This document shows, one piece after another, positions 30,306 to 40,789 of a stretch of DNA of 64,000 nt. This DNA comes from Gautieria morchelliformis. Taxonomy: Eukaryota; Basidiomycota; Agaricomycetes; Gomphales; Gomphaceae. Every line of letters starts with the position of its first letter. The first letter of the stretch is position 1. A program made the position numbers and the translations under genes. The stretch spans positions 396,651 through 460,650 of the forward strand of contig WHVA01000028.1 in assembly GCA_015179125.1 (NCBI GenBank), written 5' to 3'. Under the pieces are notes generated by a model. It saw only the letters and a list, made by a program, of their open reading frames with translations, was not told where the DNA came from and did not search any database.

Positions 30306-30795
30306 TGTCAGGGGACACCCTGTTTTCCATTTCCAGTTCCGACACCACACCCAGTTCCTACTCCATTTCCGACTCCGGTTCCGGTTCCGATTCCATCTCC
30401 GCCTCCGCTTTCGGAAATGATTCCGCTTCTGGGAGAACTTCCACCAGTTCTGTTCGCCTCGCCAGTTCCACTCCAATTTCCAACTTCCACTCTCAGAACA
30501 GTGTCAGAAATCAAGTGACTCGCATAATAGGTGGCATCAAGGGTCGATCAAGGGTCAGGGTGGTCAAGGAGATGCAGGGTTGATGGCGGGTGCCAAGTGT
30601 TGTCCCTGGCTGCGCAGCGTAGTATAATACGGGCTCGCTGACATTGGGGGTCCTTAGACTTTTCTCTTTGGATTTCCCCTTGTCAGGTGAGAATCCCCTC
30701 TCTTGTATACTCTGTTCATTTATACATACTTTGGATTTCCCCTTGTCAGTTGTGTGGTAGTGTGATCTCCACAACTAGCCAGGGTTGCCCTTACA
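30306..30795 (+). repeat. GypA2 3' LTR with preceding polypurine tract
   Basis: 490 bp, TGTCAGGGGACACC...GCCCTTACA, preceded by the purine run AGAGGGGGGGTGA (to 30305). U3 is full of TTCCG. TATAAT at 30623-30628. No target duplication can be tested because the 5' end of the element is lost. Confidence 0.92.
30656..30749 (+). promoter_or_regulatory. GypA self-primer candidate and paired 21-nt leader repeats
   Basis: AGACTTTTCT (30656-30665), 33 nt after the TATA box start, is the exact complement of the GypA PBS. Next comes a 21-nt unit (30666-30686, CTTTGGATTT then CCCCTTGTCAG), a 42-nt spacer opening GTGAGAATCC, and an identical 21-nt unit (30729-30749). The spacer plus second unit looks like a 63-nt GT-AG intron with a pyrimidine-rich CAG end. 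The same layout is in GypA1. Confidence 0.6.
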
Positions 30796-30967
30796 GTGGG
30801 GTTCCTACTTGTCCCATGCTATATAGGTGTCGCTGTAGCTGTATGTGTCCCATCCTGAGCTGTATCAATATGCTGGATTGTCACCTTGGTAGTTGAGCTG
30901 CTATTTTGTGGTAATCCGTAGAGGGCGCCTTAGGATCAATTGCTCATAGCTTGGGGAACCTTGGTGA

Positions 30968-32557
30968 TCACGTGAATGAGACCTGGGCTTCGCTCTTCAG
31001 CTTCTTGTTGTGTGCCGCCTTAAGCGCGGCCTTGCTGATCGGTAGCGTCGAGCGTAGCAAGAGTGGGAGGGATCGGGCTGGGCTGCTGCACCCTTCCGCG
31101 GCTATCTTGGCCATTTTGTCTGCCGCCTCATTGCCTGCTACTCCCTTGTGTCCCGGTATCCAGTATACCTCGAGTGGTGTGTTCTGGTGCTTCTGAGCGA
31201 TTTCGGACATCTGTGTGAGGAAGTGGTCTGTTAGATAATTCCCAGGGGCGCTTTGGAAACTACTGAGTGCTTTGACTACTCCTTGGTTATCAGCTGCTAT
31301 GGCGGCGTCCTCAATGAAGTTCATGCTCCTGTATTATCATCGCAGCCAATATAAGTCCCACTAGCTCGGCTTCATAGACTGTGTACTGTGTGTTGGGCCC
31401 CAGATAGTACTGTAATGATCTGCATCGTGTCCCATTGATGTACAGCACCACTGCGGCCCCAACCCCTCCCTCGTGGTTAGATCCATCCGTATAGAGTTTG
31501 AACACGCTGGTGTTGGACTTGTTGTGGGCAAGGGCCTCTTTGGCATCCCGTGGGACCGTGATTTGCATCGGGGGCCACCATGTCAGTCCGTGTCGTGTTG
31601 GCTGGGTGTATTCGACTGTGCCCGGCCGCAGGGCATGCGTGTGGAGTAGCTCGTGGAGAGGCGATCTGTGCCTCTTCACATATCTAGCTACCCGCTCGCC
31701 GGTGCAGCGGGTGTTCGGGTGGCAGCGAGATCAGCCAGATTTCTGCGCTGTGGGTGAGCTTATCTAGTCTAAGGCGGGCAGGGAGCAGGTCAGTGTGGAC
31801 GTCTAGGACATCGGTGGCTGTGGAGCGGAGGGCTCTGGTAATGTAGATTGCCGCCATCCTTTGTACTCGCACTATTTTGTTCACCACCCCTACCGAGCCC
31901 TTGGACTTCTTGTCGCCCCTCTCCTTCCTGAACCGCGTGAACCACACGTCCACGGCATAGAGCATCTTAGGTATGGCGATGCTGACGTATAAGTGCCGCA
32001 TGTTATGGTACGACATTCCTCGTGTCGGCTTGGACAGGCGCCGGAACTGCATGTCCCAATCTGCTCCTTTGGCTGCGGCGTAGGTGGCCTGCTCCTTGAA
32101 ACGCAGCTCTTGGTCAAGGATGACCCCCAACAGCTTGTGGGAGGGGGTTGGGGTGATGATTGTTCCATTGATGTCTATGGGCAGCCTGCTCACCGGCCAT
32201 TTTTTCCCTGCGTGCGTGGGATCTTTCTCTCGTTTCCTGGTAAAGTCAATTACCTGCATTTTTTCCATCTTGAAGTGCGAGTTGTGAGTGAGGGACCAGG
32301 TGTGTGCACCCCCTTCCCTGTTCATCATGCGTGCAAGTTTCGCATGCGTCTGCTGGAATGTGGTTCCCGCTGCTAAGAACATCACGTCGTCGATGAAGGC
32401 CGGCGCAAGCTCCCCTTTCTCCTTCTGCGCCACCTCTATCAAGCCGGCATTGTAGAAGTGGTAAAGGATCACCGAGACCGGGTCTCCTTGGTCACAGCCG
32501 TTATCAATTTCTAGTGGTTCGGATAGGAAATCATCGAATTGTATTCGGGTGCGCCGC
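30968..32557 (-). pseudogene. TadA1 ORF2, RT C-terminal part and RNase H
   Basis: Resumes after GypC1 with DDFLSEPLEIDNGCDQGDP (RT block 4) and catalytic APAFIDDVMFLAAG near 32380, then thumb and connection to about 31690. A frame break separates RNase H: LYTDGSNHEGGVGAAVVLY near 31500, YEAELVGLILA near 31360, a second frame break, then AADNQGVVKAL and VYWIPGHKGVAGNEAADKMAK near 31130. It ends at 30968. RNase H with this layout is a feature of the Tad clade of fungal LINEs. Confidence 0.87.
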
Positions 32558-32771
32558 TGTAAAGATGTCGATCTTAGGACCTTGTATCACAAGGGCACTG
32601 CAGAACTTGACCAATGAGTGGTATTCTGAATGCTACGTAGTGACAGGTAAGAGTAAGATGCGATGGGGACCGCTAGCCGGTTCCCACGCATAAACTATAC
32701 AGTGGGTCCCTAAGGGGCCCACTGGGATTATGTAATAACTAATGTACATGTAGATACACGGGTTATTTACA
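32558..32771 (-). repeat. GypC1 3' LTR with polypurine tract
   Basis: 214 bp, sense strand TGTAAATAACCCG...CATCTTTACA. Just inside (32772-32782) the minus strand reads AGAGGGGGAGGG, the polypurine tract. Contains the palindromic GTGGGCCCCTTAGGGACCCAC. Confidence 0.93.
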
Positions 32772-32807
32772 CCCTCCCCCTCTATAGACAACTATAGGGG
32801 TTAACGC

Positions 32808-34692
32808 CTACTCATAGAGGTCGTCCATGAGGGAGTCCTCTAGAGTGGCCGATACGACGACGTCGTCGTACGGGGCCGGAGGGGCACGTGACTCCTCCGG
32901 GGGTACCTCCGCGTCATCGGTGGCGATCGGGTGAGGCTGGTCGGCCTCGCCATTAGCGGCAGTCTCCGCTTGGGCGCTGGGGCCCGCGTCCTCGCGGAGC
33001 ATGGCCTCAACAGCCGGGTGCTCTGTTTGAGGAGGGGGCCGGATGCGCGCCAGCTCTTGGTTGAGCTGAGCGTGAGTGAGGGGTCGCGGCACTGCAGCCC
33101 TCACGTGGCTGGTCTCGATGACCTTTTGTTGGCCCTCACGGGCGGCGGCGCTGAATGCCGCGCCGGTGATGCTGCGCTGAACGTAATGTTCAATGCACGC
33201 CGCTCGCTCACGAGTGCCATCTCCGCGAGTGGGATGTCGGGGCCGGCCTGGCCCTCCACAGGGAATGGGCCCGTGATTGAGAGCCGCAGGGTGGTGCTCT
33301 GAGGCGTCAGCACTTCCCTGGCATCGACGAGGCTCGACCATTGGTCCGTCGAGCCAAAGAGGTCGAGTAGCCTCGCCCTGAGCGGTGATGCGACCCCTTT
33401 GACCCGGGGTGCAAGGGCCTTCAACCACATCCAGATGTCCATGTCATCTAGGTTGAAGGTGCCATCCGCGTTGTCATGGATGGCGGAGGGGATTCCTTCA
33501 GGGTTGTGTATCCAACCCTTTAGAATGGCCGCGATGTCATGCGGGGTACCGCCCGCTATCACGAGACAATCCCTTTTGGGATTGCGAGCACGTTGTTCGC
33601 GCTCGATGCGTTTGAACACGCCGATCATCTCGCGCGTACGCGCGATCTGCGGTGTTTCTTTTGCCCGCGCTATGAGTTTGACGAAGCGGGGTTCGTCAAG
33701 CGGGCAGACGTCATACCATTGGGTACGACGTTGTTGGGCCTTTCCTACCGGTCGTGGTAGGAGGCCCGTCTCGGAGATCGGTGGATCTCCGAGTGGGATG
33801 AGCCTTCCCTCCCCTGGGTATGGAGGATGAACTGACTCAACTGTCCCCACCGGCGGATGTAGGGCCACGCCAGGCCCGATGTACTGGGCCTCGACCTGTG
33901 CTACCCGCCGCTGAAGGGCGGGGTCGTTGATGGTGTGCGACGATGACGCCGCTAGGTAAGCGCTGATTGCTCTTTCCTTGTCAATGGCTAGCCCATTGAC
34001 CGTGTGGAGGGAGCCGCGCAATTTCTTGCGCTTTTTCTTTGGCTGCTCTGCCAGCCGCTGTGCCCGTTCGGGGTCGTACGTCTTCCAGACGGACGAGTCT
34101 GACTCCCATCCATCTGGGACGCCGTACGCAGAGTCGGAAGGTGCGCTCTGCCCTTCCGTTGTTGTCGTGGTCGGAGTCGGCACCGACAATTGGGACGCGA
34201 GCCCCGATGTTGCACGCGCCGGCAATGGCGCCGTCGCGCGAGGTGAAGATGGCCCAGCCACTGGGTCTGTGGCCGGGTCATGTCGCGGCCTTGTTGAGGC
34301 AGCGTGGACCAGGGTAACCTGGAGCTGGGCTGCACTCAGCTGCTGCTCCAGTTCCTTGATCCTGGCGCGCTCAGTTACGAGCGCGTCGTCGCGGTCCTCG
34401 ACCGCGCGTTCTAGCTCCTTGACCTCTTTCTTGAGGTCGTGGACGTCCCGGAGGGGCTCTTCTCGCGCGTCACGTGCGATGCCCCTTGGGAGCCATCCCC
34501 AAGCTGCATCGACGGCGTCGCCGATGTCTTCATCCCGCAACTTGACCTTGTGGGTGCCGGTCGCGGCCCTAAGGTGCACGGCGTAGTCCGCACATGTTGC
34601 GCAATCGTCTGGGTGGACGATGGCGAGGGCGTCCTCCCATCCCACGATCGTCCAGTGCTCCTGGTCTATCGGAGCACGGAGAATGTCTGCGG
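32808..34692 (-). pseudogene. GypC1 ORF3: unidentified protein downstream of pol
   Basis: Starts (truncated) after the pol deletion with LRAPIDQEHWTIVGWEDAL and ends MDDLYE at 32808. Domains seen: a compact N-terminal part (HPDDCATCADYAVHLRA, GDAVDAAWGWLPRGIAR), a coiled coil (VHDLKKEVKELERAVEDRDD...LEQQLSAAQ), a Ser/Thr/Pro linker, a basic patch (PKKKRKKLRGS), then a conserved C-terminal part (LKGWIHNPEGIPSAI, MDIWMWLKALAPRVKGV, LLDLFGSTDQWSSLV) and an acidic tail. No signal peptide or membrane segment, so it is not env-like. A 28-nt loss near 33213 compared with GypC3 shifts the frame. Function unknown. Confidence 0.8.
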
Positions 34693-37125
34693 CTCATGCC
34701 CGGCCACCAATATGCTCTTCGAACGTAGTTCGAAGTCTTCAGATGGCCGTAGTGGCTAACTATCTGATGTGCCCGATCGATGATAATTTCGATCAGCCTC
34801 CTTCCCCCTTGAAGAACAGAGCGGGGGACGGCAATGACATCTCTTTTGAGCTGATTCTTAGTCCAGATCAGCCCGTCCCGGATCCCGAATCTCGGGTGCA
34901 CGTCTGGGTGCGCCATGATCTTTGTGAACATGGTGTCCCTATGGTACGCATCTCGTAGGACCTTAGACAGGTCTACGCCTTGCTCAACGATCCGGCGCAG
35001 GGGTGCGCCATCATTCCCTGCGGCGATGGCTCTGATGTCATCGTCGTCGTCGCTTGATGCGGCGACGTGCGCGGGCTCTGGTGAGCCCTCATTTAATGCG
35101 GCGGCTTCCGTTACTCTCGCCTCTGTCTTCTCAGTGAGGCGTTTAGAGCGTCTTGTCGCTGCTGTTCGCAGCTCGACATACCGGTCGGTGGGCAATAACC
35201 CACCGTCCAGATCTAGACGCGCATCCGGGTTCACGAAGACGTGGTCCGGGTGATTGTCATCACTCGTGTCGCTCTTGTAGTAGCGCGACAGGCAGTCCGC
35301 TACCTTGTTCTCTACACCGTCACCATGAACGGTGTTGAAATTGAACCGTGAGAGAAACTCCCACCATCTGACCTGACGGTCAGATAGGCTCTTTTGGGTC
35401 TCGAAGTACTTGAGTCCCTTGTGGTCTGTGACGAGGGTGAACCTTCACCCCAGCAGTTTGTCCTCCCATTTCATGAGAGCCTCGAGCACCGCGATAGTCT
35501 CGTGCTCGTGAGTCTGGTAGTGTTGCTGAGCAACGCTGAACTTCTTTGACAAGAAGCCGGCCGGTCGACAAGTTTTCCAGTCAGGACCTTGGCTGTAGAC
35601 CGCACCGACGCTGGCTTTTGATCCGTCGGTGATCACCCAGATCGGCTCTGGGCACCTTGCGTCTACTGGACGCAGGATCGGGGCCTTACAGGCCAACGCC
35701 TTAATGCTTTGCCAGCATTTGTCGAGCAGTGGCGTCCATTCGAATGGACGGTTATTACGTGCACAGCCCGATAGCGGGGTGGTATATGCGCTAACATCCG
35801 GCATGTAGTGTGCCAGATACTGTACGTGTTAGCAACTAGGGGCTATGGCAGGGAAGGTTCGGTAGAGTTCTTAGAAAGCTAGAATCAAATACACTCTCTC
35901 AGTGAATTTATTGTCACTGATATATTAATACAATACCTAGAATCAAATACACTACATGATTTTCAGTCAACATGCTATGTAAATATGAAAGATACTACTC
36001 GCCTCTCTCAGTGAATTTATTGTCACTGAGAGAGGAGCACTATCCTGTCTCAGAAGGCATATACGTGCACCCGGCCCTTTAGCGCCCAAGGGCTCGCGCG
36101 TCGAAGTCATTTCAAACTCCGCTGGGTGCAGCCGCCTGTGAAAATAGAAATAACAGAATGGAATGGAGAGATAGGGAGTGACTAGAAAATTTCGAAAATA
36201 AGCAGAGAAGTGGATGCATGGTACAAGAACAGTATGAGAAAATATTGAAACACTACACAATAAATTGAATATATTATGCTTGATTTTGGTGCAGGAGCAT
36301 AAATGCACCCAACAGTACGAGCCTGAGGAAGCGCTGGACGTCGTTGAACGTCCGTGGCCTATGCCACTCACGGATGCGTTGCATCTTATCCTCGTCAGCA
36401 TGTACCCCTCGGCCATCGATCATATGGCCGAGGCACTCCATTCAGATGGAGTAGAGGTCCACCTTTTTCTTGCTCAGAAAGAGGTGGTTCTTCCTCAGTC
36501 TGTCAAAGACGATGTAGAGGTGCTCTTCATGCTCTTGTATTGAGAGCGAGAATATGAAGATGTCATCCATGTATACATGGACGAAGCAACCTATGCAGTG
36601 GCGGAAAATGGCTGTCATCAGCCGGTGGAATGTTGATGGGGCGTTACAGTCCCCCATCTGTATCACCTGGCTCCTGAAGGTGCCGAGGATTGTGGCAAAG
36701 GCTGTCTTTGCTACGTGATCTGGATGGATCCGGATCTGCTCGTATGCTTCTGACATATTGAGTTTTGTTCGATATTGGCAGCGAGCCATGTCGCTGCGTA
36801 TGATATCCTGATCCGGGAAGGGCGTGACGTCCTTCACCGTGTTTTCGTTCTGCTGGCCCAGATCGAAGACGGTTCTCAATGTACCGTTCTTCTTTGGCAC
36901 ACACAGCATGGGCACTGCCTGCTGCGCTACTGCCGGAATCCACCACTTTGCAGTGGTGTATCGTTCTATTTTTGCCGACAGTTCCTCTCGGAAGTGTTTG
37001 GGGCATTTCGGTAGTCGATACCGCATGTGCTTGTTGGGATCGATGAGGTTGATCTCATGGTTGATCTCCCGCAGCGGCGGGAGTTCTAATGGGATTCCAC
37101 TGACTAGGTCAGCGATTCTTTCCAT
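34693..37125 (-). pseudogene. pol: GypC1 pol: RT, RNase H and integrase zinc region
   Basis: RT (37125 down to 36442) has PMLCVPKKNGTLRTVFDL and catalytic HVYMDDIFIFS near 36570, then continues in another frame (CLGHMIDGRGVHADEDKMQR) to the CopA solo LTR. After it come TDGSKASVGAVYSQG, the RNase H core, HEHETIAVLEALMKWE, a TGA at 35445-35447 (LLG-*-RF, probably former CGA) and TDHKGLKYFET. The 34569-35234 frame carries AHQIVSHYGHLKTSNYVRRAYWWPGM, the integrase zinc-binding region, then passes abruptly into ORF3 sequence out of frame near 34693. Confidence 0.85.
35827..36314 (-). repeat. CopA solo LTR, target duplication gtacg
   Basis: 488 bp, TGTTAGCAAC...CCAACA on the plus strand, flanked by gtacg at 35822-35826 and 36315-36319. 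Closest to the solo LTR at 6407-6894; both differ from CopA1 at the terminal 20 bp, so they form a subfamily. Contains the same hairpin (CCTCTCTCAGTGA...TCACTGAGAGAGG). Confidence 0.94.
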
Positions 37126-37340
37126 CCATTCCTCGGGAGGCGAGGAAGGTCATCATCTGTGAGGATGATGGTAGTGGTTGGCTTAGAAGCCATTAGGCGC
37201 TGTTGGCGTCTATTAGGTCCCACGGCGCACGGGCCCGCTTTCCTCTTTCCCATCGCTTTCACCGTTAGGTGAGAGCATCTCTCCCTACGACCGTAGGGTG
37301 AGTTCGAGGACGAGTCGTCTCGCGACTTGTCCTCCTGGCT

Positions 37341-40300
37341 TCAATGAGCCAGGTTCGGTGTCGGCGCTTGGGTGATTCTGCTCACCCGTGGCCCCTTGTC
37401 CTCGTTCTTCGATTCGTCGTCGTCGAATGAGACCTTGCCCGTGGGGATCACCTCGTTTCCCTTGCGGATGGTCCCTGGGCTCGAGAAGTCCAGGGTTATG
37501 CCGAATCTCCTTAGGAACGGTGTCCCTAAGATCACGTCGTAATATTCGACGTTTGCTACGTCGAAGTATTCGTTGTATGTCCCGCGACCAAAATTGATGG
37601 TCGTGTTCGTTCCATAGTTGATCGTGGAACGGCTGCCTATGCAGGCTAGCTGCAGCATGATTGGTTGCTCCAGGGAGAATGTCTTCATCCCTGTAGCTCG
37701 CGTGAATTCAGGGGACAGCAGTACCCCTTCGCTGCCGCTATCTAGCAGGCAGTGGGCTTTTACGCCGTTTATTTCCCAGTACCCCGATAGGGTACGGTTC
37801 TCACTACGCGGACGCGTTGGCCGCGTTCTGTGTTTGCTTCGGTGGTGATACACCGGCTCGGCCGCCTTATCTGGCGTGACCGATGTGCGTGCCGCCATGA
37901 CTTTCGTGGCGGTTTCGTCTTCCAGCGCGAATCTGATCGCACTGGACCTGTAGGCAGTGTCCTCCACCTCTTCGTCCCATTCATAGTATTGGGACGGCTC
38001 AGGGTCCCACTCTTCAGCGGGCGTGTCTCCGTTATCCGGAGTGTCGTTGGGTTGTGGATCACCCTCCCCCTCTTCATCAATCTGTTGAAGAGAGCTTTGA
38101 TCGGGATCCGTCTCCGGATCCTCGGCTTCACCGTCGTGCCTCACGGCCGCTGTCCTTATACCGGACCTAAGCCGGGGGCATTCTGCCTTCTTGTGGCCAG
38201 GTTGGCCGCATTCAAAGCATGCAGTGTTGTTTTGGCTGCCGCTGGGCCTGTCATTGGGCCAGCCCGACGTTTTCGTCGGTGGGGCAGGTCGCGGGGACGA
38301 TCCTGACGCTTGAGGCTGTTTAGCTTCAGGCGGGCGTGAGGGCGGTATCCGTTGACCTGTTCCGCTTCTTGCGAACAGGCTGGGCCTGGTCAGGCCTGTT
38401 TGTGTCAACGGCTTGCTCCCTGTGAGCCGGGCGGCGCTAGCCGTTGCTGCTGTGCTTTCTGCGCGGCGCATCCCCATGTTATATCGGGATGCCTCCTCGA
38501 TCATCCGGGCCGTCTCGAAGAGTTGCTCTATTGAGCTGCTCTCGGCATTATAGCCCTTTTTGAGGACCTCGTTGCACAGCGTTTCGCGTAGCGCAGATAC
38601 GAACCGTCTCCGGAATGTGTACTCGTCTGGCGGCTGTATCATACGTGCCGCGTATTTCATGAGCTCGTTCAGCATCTCCTGAACGGTTTTCATGCCTTGC
38701 ATGACCGCGTCGAACTTATTCGAGGCATGATGGTATGTCAGTGTGTGCAGGAACCTCTTTTGAAGGCCTTGCATCACTGATTCCAGCATCCAGATGTGGA
38801 TCTTGAACGCTTCGAAGGAACCATTCTTGGGCTTCGCCGGTGAGGTGAGTGCCCACATAGCCGACCTGCATGTCGATGCTGGTTGGTCCTAGGAGGCAAT
38901 TCATTTTCAGCCATCGTAGGATGGCTGCCACGAAGATTTCAAACTCTTCGAGGTCCGATCCCCCTGCATATGGCTCGGGGTGGGCCAATTTTACGCCGGC
39001 CTTTGCTAGCACAGACTTCTCCGGGTCTGTGTCCGCGGCGTCTGCCAACGCCACGCGGATCATCCACGTGATCCCGTCGTACGGCTCCATTGGTACGACG
39101 TCGGCCTGGTCAGGGATTCCCTGGCCTTCCGTTGGGGCCATGGATCACTCGCGCGGTTGTGACGCCGTGCGGGGTAAGCTGTTATATGCCCTGATGGGCC
39201 CCGGGCCCGGATCGGGCTTGGGATCGGGAGCATTTTGTGCTCTCGGTTCCGGGGGCGTTTTGTGCCTGGTGTCCCCGGTCAGTCCCGCGTTGCGGATCCG
39301 TAGCCTGCTGTTGTAGGCAGCGCGCGCTTGCCATGCGTCCTGTACAGCTTGCGTGAGCTGCTCATCGGGCAGCTGAGCGGTGTGGCTGTGGGCCACCGTC
39401 TCTTCGGCGTTCTTGGCTAGTAGCTCGAGTGCCCGTGTGTGGCGGTGCGCGGCTGCGGCTTCCTTACGCTGCCAGTGTGCGACTTCGAGCTCTAAGCTGT
39501 CGGTCGTTGTTTCAGAGTCAGGCTCTGAGGCGACCTGATCCCTAACGATCTGTTGGATCGTTTTACGGCTGTCCGTTGGGGCAGCCGGTTGCTCCTGAGG
39601 TTCGTTCCCGAACCTTACGTCCTGTTCGACCGGGACGGCTGGCGGCGGCATTCGCTGCTTGTCTCGCTCATTTCGGCGTGCATCGTGACTGCGTTCGTTA
39701 GCTGCGGACTGTTGCGAGCTCGGACGAGTTGCGTCGCGTTCCCCGCGTGGGCGGAGTGCTTTCTGGACATCCTCCAGCGTGGCTGCGTCTTGCAGCCTGA
39801 TCTCCTCTGCCTGGTGGAGTTCCTTGCCGATTGCCATTAGGGTGGCGGTGGCGTTGTCGAGCTGCGATGCCAGCTGATCGTGCTTGTGGCGCATCAGCGT
39901 GCTTCGGTGCAGCGCAGCCTGCACCTGTTTGTTCAGGGCCTCTGCCGTCTCGTGGTCGATGGCATGAGCCCTCGAGCTCTTGCGACTAGAGCTCGAGTAT
40001 TCCGAGTCCTGCCCGTCATCTGGGGCTCGTCCTTTTTGCCATCGTCCTCCTTCAGGGACGATCGTCGTCGCTCTACTTCGTGAGCGTCGGTGTGAGTCAT
40101 GGCTTCGTGCCCGCCTCGACGTTGATGCTCTACCGTCTGACGACGGTGAGACTTCTCTGCCCTTTCCTTTGTCCTTGGGCAGAGAGGGATGGGGGGGCGG
40201 CACCAGCTCATTGCCCGGCGTCGTCTCTTCCTCGGCCAGGCTCGACGAGACATGGTCGGGGTTTTCCTCGTCCTCTACTGGGGGGACAAGGGCGGTGAGA

Positions 40301-40437
40301 TCTACGATCTCTCCGTCTTCTATCGTCCTGGACTCTTGGTCCAGGGTAGCGTCAGCCGTCGTGTCGCTGGGCTGTGCCTGGGGTGTGGATTTCGAGCTCG
40401 TCACTCGTGTCCGTCTTCGACTGTGTGGAATCATCAT
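37341..40437 (-). pseudogene. gag: GypC1 gag-protease with long basic/SR-rich N-terminal region
   Basis: From ATG 40437 a 430-codon hydrophilic region (Ser/Arg-rich, with a coiled-coil stretch NKQVQAALHRSTLMRHKHDQ) ends at TGA 39145-39147. The same frame then continues SMAPTEGQGIPDQ into the capsid (PEPYAGGSDLEEFEIFVAAI, LTGEAQEWFLRSV). A frame change near 38840 leads to the 38858-37341 frame: capsid C-terminal part, CCHC CFECGQPGHKKAEC (about 38215), an acidic linker and an aspartic protease, CLLDSGSEGVLLS (about 37740) with VILGTPFLRRFGI. The TGA could be a mutated CGA or a natural readthrough/ORF boundary. Confidence 0.82.
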
Positions 40438-40575
40438 GCTCGCAGCCGACAGTAGAGGGTCTACTGGAGGGTCTCAACGATGTTTAGTCGTCGATGCAGC
40501 GATCTTTTTCAAGATTGCTTCGAATCCACTATCGGTTGGTCGCGTGGCGATAAACCGCAGGATAGTTCAAAAAGG

Positions 40576-40789
40576 TGTAAAGATGTCGATCTTAGGACCT
40601 TGTATCACAAGGGCACTGCAGAACTTGACCAATGAGTGGTATTCTGAATGCTACGTAGTGACAGGTAAGAGTAAGATGCGATGGGGACTGCTAGCCGGTT
40701 CCCACGCATAAACTATACAGTGGGTCCCTAAGGGGCCCACTGGGATTATGTAATAACTAATGTACATGTAGATACACGGGTTATTTACA
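40576..40789 (-). repeat. GypC1 5' LTR
   Basis: 214 bp, nearly identical to 32558-32771. After it the minus strand reads CCTTTTTGAACTATCC; I could match this neither to the LTR nor to a tRNA, so the priming mode of GypC is unknown. Confidence 0.93.

Larger units (their letters stand above)
19588..30795 (+). mobile_element. GypA2: Ty3/gypsy chromovirus, interrupted by LTR-T and CopA1
   Basis: Begins inside gag (KGNYFRDWDAFEKTF) at the GypB boundary and runs through gag, protease, RT, RNase H, integrase and chromodomain to a polypurine tract and 3' LTR. LTR-T (21036-21727) and CopA1 (22238-27496) interrupt pol. Without them the copy aligns with GypA1 over the whole shared part. It carries a 1-nt deletion in protease and four TGA codons in pol. 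Confidence 0.93.
32558..40789 (-). mobile_element. GypC1: Ty3/gypsy element with ORF3, target duplication gccgc
   Basis: 8232 bp with 214-bp LTRs at both ends, flanked by gccgc at 32553-32557 and 40790-40794, inside TadA1 RT. Minus-strand order: 5' LTR, long gag, protease, RT, RNase H, integrase zinc region, then ORF3 and 3' LTR. The integrase core and chromodomain, seen in GypC2, are deleted (junction about 34693). A CopA solo LTR splits the RT/RNase H connection at 35827-36314. Confidence 0.93.

Noticed and set aside
34039-34586. Plus-strand ORF of about 200 codons opposite GypC1 ORF3
   Set aside because: Ser/Arg-rich composition typical of an antisense reading; the minus-strand frame is conserved in three copies, the plus-strand one has no support.
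33101-34645. GypC ORF3 as an envelope gene
   Set aside because: Position fits, but there is no signal peptide, membrane span or cysteine-rich ectodomain.
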